DNA of 64,000 nt from Archivesica marissinica (lineage: Eukaryota > Mollusca > Bivalvia > Venerida > Vesicomyidae): NCBI GenBank assembly GCA_014843695.1, contig CM026387.1, positions 73,505,749 through 73,569,748 of the forward strand. Reading direction: 5' to 3'. Below are positions 57,195-64,000 of this stretch, one piece after another. Each line of letters opens with the position of its first letter. The first letter of the stretch is position 1. A program made the position numbers and the translations under genes. The notes beneath the pieces are model-generated. The model was not told the DNA's origin. It made no database searches and saw only the letters and a program-made list of their open reading frames with translations.

Positions 57195-60100
57195 CTGTCA
57201 CTCGTTAATTTCATCAGGTCTAGGCCAGTTTGTACATGACTGATTGCAGTTCCGACATACAACACTGCACGGTAACCCTAGTTTTCTGCAGCTACAACTT
57301 GAGGTTTTACAGCCCATCTTGCAGGGACAGCATACTATTTTCAGTTTCTCTGGAACAGGTGGCATATCAGTTTGTCGGGGAACAAGCATGTTTCCGTGCA
57401 ACTCCCAGTTGGATCAATAACGATTCCCTTCCATTCTAACATTTGTGCATATGCACGTAAACTGTGATACTTGCAGGCATTTCTTGTAGGTGGCAAAGAC
57501 TTCGGGTCAATGTAGACATTGTTAGTGGCTACTTTCCGCAGAAACGAGTCAACACACAGTTGATTTAATGTAACTTGGTCTGGATTGCCTCCATATAAGC
57601 ATATCATTGTAGCTTCACCTGCATTAATAATATCATCCTTGGTAATGTCTTCTAGATTTTCATTGAAAACTGAAGCACACTTACGAAATGAAGGACTTCT
57701 TTTGAAAGTCTTCAGAGCTGCTGACTTACCAATGCCACTAGGCTTGGACACTGTCGCAGCCCAGAAATGCATGTAGAAAAAGTATATTGTTACATATTTC
57801 AGGGCCAATATGTTCTTGGACCTCGCTGACATTGCAGCATTTGTTCTTTTTTCCTTCTGAAATGAGTTGTATGCTATTCTCAAGGTTCCTGACATGGTAG
57901 CACAACATTACTAATACATCAGTGTCCTCACCAACGACAATTGTGTTCTGGCATAGCGAAGCATCTAGAGCTGATTTCACTATTAAGTAGTCAGCATCTG
58001 ACTTGGCATTAATCACATTCACTCCAGCCTCCACCAAATAACCTGACAATAAGTTTATGAACTTCTGTCTGTTCCTTTTGTTTAGACGTACCTGATGTTT
58101 CTATGAACTCATTATCATATCCAGTTCAATTTTAATTTCAGCTCAAATTTGACCGCCTGTTCGTCTCATGTGTGTATTGTCTTTCGTTGATACTCCATCT
58201 TCATATACATCAAAAATGACTGAGCATGACTTGTACTTTTCAATGCAAAATTTAACATACGTCTAGTATAGGGCCTTGTATGTTTGACCTCTCTCCCATG
58301 GGATCTTTTGCAATAGAGCACCACAATCTAAGACATAGCATACATTACATACATTTGCATTCTGGCCAGTTAGTTTGTGTTTGTTGGAAACTGTCTTGAG
58401 CATTTCAGTTTGGAGAGCTGACTTGTTTGCTTGACTTATCAGGCTGGGGCTCTCGAACAATGCTGGTGGGAAGGAACACAGTTCATGGGAGAAAAACATG
58501 TCTAAATCCTACTCTGGGACTTTGTTGTGAGCTGCTGATATCATTCTTTGAAAAAGAAGCTGTGGGTTTACCATGATCATTTCATTTTTCATCTCTGTAT
58601 TTGCATCATCACGCATAGGAATGTCTTGTTTGTTTCTTCTGAACACATTGGATTCTGCCGGTTTGCCCGTCATATCGGTGAGTATAACTTTACCGATTTC
58701 ATTTGCCCTATCCATTGACACTCTTTCATCGGCCACTACACCACTTGATATGCTTCTCAGCTCAGGTTCTGGTGTAAACGGGTGTCTGTTCACCAAATAC
58801 TCAGCCATCACTATTATATCATCTTTTGCAAGTCTAGACTTTCCGCAATCCCCATGTTGTTCGCTCGTTACGTTTTGCTTTCCAGTTCAACCAGGTCGAG
58901 ACAAAATCCACATTGTCCTTTGTAGCTCCCCGAGTCAGTCCACCAACGGTTTTTATACTCCTCACCAGGACCTGTTCAATTATGAGATCTGTACTAAGAC
59001 CTGCCCAGTATTTTTCATTCCGTCTAACAACATGTTTTTCGTCCATAAAGTGTTGATACGCATATGGATGCTTGTTCTGTAAGTCAAGCATGTTGGACAT
59101 GTAGATGTGTAATGATATTGTATAGGCATTATGTCCAGATGCAGCCATGTATGGAAGCATATCCAAAACAGCTTGGAGGTGTAATCGCCAGTCTTGGTGT
59201 ATTTCTTCAAGATGTCAAGCATTTCTATGTATTGTACCTATGGTCTTGATGTTCTTCCTTTACTTTTCATTTCTTCTATTTTAGCTTTCCATGTGTGTGC
59301 TAAATTCGTAACAATATCAGATCTCACCGCAGTCTTAATATCCCATGTTTTTGTTCATCTTCATCAGGTTGTCTAACACTTTCATTCATTAATTTCTTCA
59401 CATACTTCTGTACTATCAATCACACCATCTTCACTTTCTCTTTCTCCATTTTCTCTGTCAGGATGTATTGCATCCACTTCATCTTCAGTGTTCTGATCTT
59501 CCAAATTCATAATCCATCTGCGTCTCTACACTAATGTAGCTGGATAAGTCGATGTCAAAGTAGAATGATACCGAGTGCCAATTCTGCCAAGGCATGGCCT
59601 CGCACAGCTCGTGAAATTGTCGTGCCATTTAGCATGTGTGGAACATTATTATCTGTATACACTGTCTGAAATAGCTCTGTCATACCCGAGTCAGTCATAA
59701 GATGGGCTATGCAACCCATGTAGCTCATCTGCATATGAAGTCCACCCAACCGAAGAACTATCTTCTTTACATGGCTATCTGGTGTCTCTGTCTCTATTAA
59801 GCATTGAGCCTTCCATCAAAGTGGCTGATCAAATGTCAATACATATATGTCTCTGGTTATTCTGCTACAAAGACAAGGGTGGAGTATATACACGTTTCAT
59901 TTGATGGATCCATGTCAATCATCGGCATGAAGAATGTAGAGGAAGCACCTGGGTGACTTCCATCGTAAATCATCTGCATGGTGCCATTCCATAGTGGTGA
60001 CTTCGGTCTTAGTACCCACGATATCTTCCAAAGTATGTCTATATTGTACGTCTTGTCTTCTGTGATAGACTTTGGCAAGGCTTTAAAGACTAACTTCATT

Positions 60101-60395
60101 TTTCATCGGGATTCGGTAGTGTATTCTGATTCTTGTCATTTCCACAATATCAGAAGTAGAAAGGTTTGCCCTAGGAATAACCTTTTTGGATCAGCTTTCT
60201 GGGGTAACAATCGCAATTATGCCCATCCCATGACATGTATTCAGTTTGTCAATTGTTCGGATGTTATGGCCAATATTATCAGCCATGAACTGCACAAATG
60301 AGTCGTCAGCGCATATTGGAATTTCAAGATTTTGTGTCAAGGCTGCGTTCTGTTCATACCGTAGCACTTCCTGATAGGAACTACAAAATCCCTAG
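57195..60395 (-). pseudogene. Broken copy of a multi-copy invertebrate gene family with PIN/FEN-like core and Cys-rich tail
   Basis: Reading right to left on the minus strand, collinear fragments appear: DNIGHNIRTIDKLN near 60280; PMIDMDPSNETCIYSTLVFV near 59900; LHMQMSYMGCIAHLM and ISRAVRGHALAELAL (59749-59555); MAASGHNAY and RYWAGLSTDL-like EKYWAGLSTDLIIEQV plus GGLTRG (59166-58834); GEDTDVLVMLCYH and FLGCDS (58049-57738); SLPPTRNACKYHSLRAYAQ (57895-57341); and a tail with CCPCKMGCKTSSCSCRK (57401-57198). This order matches, from memory, an uncharacterised family found in many copies in molluscs, cnidarians and fish. The acidic D-x-D, GEDTD and GCD motifs resemble the FEN/XPG nuclease core (inference). 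The reading frame changes several times, for example just after GCDS near 57750 and near 57400, and a stop follows TPES near 60190, so this copy is dead. It may once have belonged to a mobile element; no terminal repeats were found. Confidence 0.72.
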
Positions 60396-61284
60396 TTCAT
60401 TTAATGTATCTAACAGAAAACGTGACATGTCATGATATAGAAGAAACAGTACCCTCAGTTCGAAATGTTTAGAATAATTATGTATTACTGAAAATATGCT
60501 TAATATATTACCAAAATGTTTGATTATGATTCAGATATATGAATTCTTATTATGTTCAGTAGTATTACTTACCTACCAGTATTGATACAATCCCGGTTAT
60601 GTATACTACAAAGTCTGCTTCAAACTGAATCCTAAGACTACTGTTTACATACACAATATTAATGTATCCGAAAAAGCTTATATAAATCGTTTTGAATATA
60701 ATAATAAATATAACAGCAGTAAAGCAAGTGAAAAATGTCAGAAGTTTGACCTTGACCTTGAAAATGGGGGACAAGGTCATCATTAAATGACTGTACACTT
60801 TCTTAATTTGTTTACATCATTATACTCAAATGAGTATTTAGGGAGTATTAACTGTTTATGCCTACATATATATGGCTAATGCTATATATCTCCACTTCAT
60901 GCTTTTACCATTCCTGGTGACCTTGACCTTGAAAATAATTATATTTCCACCACGCTCAGAAAAAAAGATTTTATTTTTTCTGAAAGATGAAACCTTATAG
61001 ATGATGATCTGTTCAATTTTTTTCTCTGGTTCGGTCATTTTTTTGGCTAAATGTACTGCACTACTTGGCACTCACACACTTACACGTTGCATTCCACAAA
61101 TGTTTGGCTTGTGTATTTTTGTTATTAACTTCTAAAAACTTTGAATATGTACACGAGTATGCATGTTGCTACACTGCTGCTCCATAAAACTTGGTCGGAT
61201 AAATCACTACGTTATAACACCCCCACCCCTATATAATATCTTTTAAAATCACTTGTATTTTCTTGTATTGAATTGTTGATCATG
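60396..61284. other. AT-rich sequence with dispersed GACCTTGACCTTGAAAA motifs
   Basis: TGACCTTGACCTTGAAAAT occurs at about 60748 and 60918. No gene recognised. Confidence 0.5.
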
Positions 61285-61990
61285 TAAATGAAGCTCCGTC
61301 CACTGCTCTGTTGATAATGTAAAATTAATGAAGCTCCACCCACTGCATTGTTCTTGATTTAAATGAAGCTCTGCCCACTGCTCTGTTAATAGTGTCAGTG
61401 AAGCCCCACCCACTGCATTGTTCATGATTTAAATGAAGCTCCACCTACTGCATTATTCATGATTTAAATGAAGTTCCGCCCACTGCTCTGTTAATAATGT
61501 CAGTGAAGCTCCACCCACTGCATTGTTCATGATTTAAATGAAGCTCCGCCCACTGCTCGGTTGATAATGTAAATGAAGCTCCGCCCACTGCATTGTTTGT
61601 AATGTAAATGAAGCTCCGCCCACTGCTCGGTTGATAATGTAAATGAAGCTCCGCCCACTGCATTGTTTGTAATGTAAATGAAGCTCCACCCACTGCTCTG
61701 TTGATAATGTAAATGAAGCTCCACCCACTGCATTGTTGATGATTTAAATGAAGCTCCGCCCACTGCTCGGTTGATAATGTAAATGAAGCTCCACCCACTG
61801 CATTGTTCATGATTTAAATGAAGCACCACCTACTGCATTATTCATGATTTAAATGAAGCTCCACCTACTGTTCTGTTGATAATGTAACTGAAACTCCACC
61901 TATTATGCCTTAATTGTTGCTAAGGTAAATTATGCACCTCCTAATGCATTGTTGATAATGTAAATGAAGCACCTACTACAACGTTGTTGC
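61285..61990. repeat. Tandem array, ~35-bp unit in alternating dimers
   Basis: About 20 units of AAATGAAGCTCCGCCCACTG followed by CTCGGTTGATAATGT or CATTGTTCATGATTT, often alternating to give a 70-bp period. 61367-61574 is the source-like segment of the 62.6-kb insertion. Confidence 0.94.
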
Positions 61991-62471
61991 TAATGTAAAT
62001 GAGGCTGCATTTTTGTGTTGTGTTATAGCAATGTATGATACAGTACATGTATTGCTGTATGAGACTACGAGGGAGGAACCAGTAGTAACATATCTATTTC
62101 TATAGATGTCTGTCCTCCTTCAATATCAATGTCCATTTCATTTCTGGACATAGTGTTGATCGATTTGCAAGTGCCACTGAGGAAACTACTGTGTCCAGAT
62201 ACACCAGATACAGGAGTGTACGTACTGTCGTAGTATATCCAAATATACAAGAGTGTAAGCACCCATAATTATATGGAACACCTAGTAATTGGATATACTC
62301 AGAAATACAGGATCCGTACACTCGTGTAGATGGACCTATTTACTGCAGTGTGTTTTGTCGTTCTGTGCATTTTGGCGACTAACCAATAGCTTGTCTGTGC
62401 TGTGAATTAATGAACAATGCAAAGCCAGTGTGCACTGTCTGTTGATTTTACAATACAATGTCTATTATTGC
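61991..62471. other. Unique-looking sequence
   Basis: A ~65-bp imperfect repeat (CACCAGATACAGGAGTGTA and CAGAAATACAGGATCC areas) and no gene. Confidence 0.45.
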
Positions 62472-62483
62472 TTCCAGGTATTT

Positions 62484-62956
62484 AGTCCGCCTCCGTGGTC
62501 GAGTGGTTAAGGTCGTTGACTTGTATACCACTGTAACCTATCATCACTGATGGTCACGTGTTCGAGCCCCACTCAGACCGTGTCTCATTTATATGAAAAA
62601 GTTGGCAGTTTCTTACGGAGCTCTGCCCACTGCTCTGTTAATAGTGTCAGTGAAGCCCCACCCACTGCATTGTTCATGATTTAAATGAAGCTCCACCTAC
62701 TGCATTATTCATGATTTAAATGAAGTTCCGCCCACTGCTCTGTTAATAATGTCAGTGAAGCTCCACCCACTGCATTGTTCATGATTTAAATGAAGCTCCG
62801 CCCACTGCTCGGTTGATAATGTAAATCAGAGCACCCAAGTACTGGTTAACCGTTGGAGCCTGCCCAGGAAAGGTGTTGTTAGGTAAACTGCCCGCCGGCG
62901 ATATAGCCCAAAATGGTGCTGATGCAGGCGTAAACCCGAAATATAACATAACATAA
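62484..62956 (+). mobile_element. SINE1 with target-site duplication, split by copied array sequence
   Basis: TTCCAGGTATTT flanks the element at 62472-62483 and 62957-62968. SINE1 5' part 62484-62620 (B box GTGTTCGAGCCCCACTC) and 3' part from about 62832 (CACCCAAGTACTGGTTAACC) surround 62619-62826, which is array sequence. About eight SINE bases (GTTGGTG region) were lost at the junction. Confidence 0.92.
62619..62826 (+). repeat. 208-bp copy of the 61.4-kb array inside SINE1
   Basis: Matches 61367-61574 base for base by eye at a constant offset of 1252. Confidence 0.93.
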
Positions 62957-63235
62957 TTCCAGGTATTTGCTTTTCATGACTGTGGTATGTCGATCAAACA
63001 TAATATTGTTTTCATTTTTTTTAACTATATTTTGGAAACTCGTTGACCAATTTAGATCACAATATTTATGATGTTTTCAATATCGACTTATCTATTTGTG
63101 TCTCTGTCATAATTTGCAGATTAACGTTGTTGACAGATTTCACCAAACTTGGGCTGAAGTATTATTCCAAAATTTACATAAATTCTGCCCCTTAGAGCAT
63201 GGATACTGCATGGTCTTGTTTGAGCAATTCTTGTT

Positions 63236-63478
63236 ATCGTCGCTACCGGTTGCCCATATGAGCGACACCTGAAGAGATTAGTAATTTTAGATTTTGGAGG
63301 ATAGTGCAATGATACAGACAGAGACCCATTACAGAGTCTCCTCTGGTTCTTTTACGTGCACGGTGTAAAGCACCAACACGAGACCTCGGTTTAACGTCCC
63401 ATCTGAAAGACTGTTAATTTTATTAGGGTCAGACGGGGGATCGAACCCGACGGGGAATCGAACCTGCGATCCCTGGAT
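63236..63478 (-). mobile_element. SINE2, reverse, with a doubled B-box region
   Basis: TCGCTACCGGTTGCCCATAT, TTCTTTTACGTGCACGGTGT and GGTTTAACGTCCCATCTGAA. Near 63431 the reversed B box appears twice (GACGGGGGATCGAACCC, then GACGGGGAATCGAACCTGCG). The head stops at CCCTGGATT, beside the next array. Confidence 0.85.
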
Positions 63479-63484
63479 TTTTTT

Positions 63485-64000
63485 TACACATCCATCCATC
63501 CTGTCCAATCCCATTCCATCTCACACCCAACCCATCTCACACCCCCATCCCATCTCACACCCCATTCCATCTCACACCCCCAACCCATCTCACACCCATC
63601 CCATCTCACACACCCATCCCATCTCACACCCCCATCCCATCTCACACCCCCAACCCATCTCACACCCATTCCATCTCACACCCCCAACCCATCTCACACC
63701 CATCCCATCTCACACCCCCATCCCATCTCACACCCCCAACCCATCTCACACCCCATCCCATCTCACACCCCCATCCCATCTCACACCCATCCCATCTCAC
63801 CCCCATCCCATCTCACACCCCCAACCCATCTCACACCCAACCCATCTCGCCCCCATCCCATCTCACACCCATCCCATCTCACACCCCCATCCCATCTCAC
63901 ACCCATCCCATCTCACACCCCCATCCCATCTCACACCCCAACCCATCTCACACCCAACCCATCTCACACCCCCATCCCATCTCACACCCATCCCATCTCA
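63485..64000. repeat. Tandem array, ~17-18-bp unit, running off the window
   Basis: CCCATCCCATCTCACACC with AACCCATC and ATTCCATC variants. Continues past 64000. Confidence 0.95.

Overview
The window reads as nuclear DNA from an animal, most likely a bivalve mollusc. The support is spliced exons with GT/AG borders, AT-rich introns, abundant tRNA-derived SINEs, short palindromic elements flanked by TTAA, and very many tandem arrays. The bivalve assignment rests on remembered similarity of the dispersed repeats and is an inference. Two runs of exactly 1000 N (5666-6665 and 34738-35737) are assembly gaps of arbitrary size.

One conserved gene is clearly recognisable. Four short plus-strand exons (24687-24792, 29810-29893, 30827-30901, 44477-44533) join in one open frame. 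They encode the pre-C1 segment and the first C1 zinc-finger domain of a type IV diacylglycerol kinase (vertebrate zeta/iota class). The N-terminus, second C1 domain, catalytic domain and ankyrin repeats were not found here. The introns are unusually repeat-laden: intron 1 (5.0 kb) holds 31-bp and 43-bp arrays and a nested pile of transposons; intron 2 holds a SINE and a 28-bp array that runs into the exon 3 splice acceptor; intron 3 (13.6 kb including a gap) holds a 9.8-kb 46-bp satellite and a 1.5-kb 32-bp array.

The second coding trace is a broken minus-strand copy (about 57.2-60.4 kb) of a multi-copy invertebrate gene family with a PIN/FEN-nuclease-like core and a cysteine-rich tail. It has several frame breaks and is almost certainly a relic.

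The rest is repeats. I see about 30 tandem arrays, with units of 3 to 89 bp. There are four SINE families, here called SINE1 to SINE4, several copies with target-site duplications. Three families of TTAA-flanked palindromic elements (MITE-A, B, C) look piggyBac-like. There is also a TIR element ending AGGTCAGAC (MITE-D) and a pogo/Tigger-like TIR element at 22.2-23.1 kb.

The strongest theme is that arrays and SINEs are physically linked. Arrays lie inside SINEs (1.5 kb, 23.4 kb). Two arrays are built from the two ends of one SINE (52.6-53.85 kb). A 208-bp piece of one array has been copied without change into a SINE 1.25 kb away (62.6 kb).
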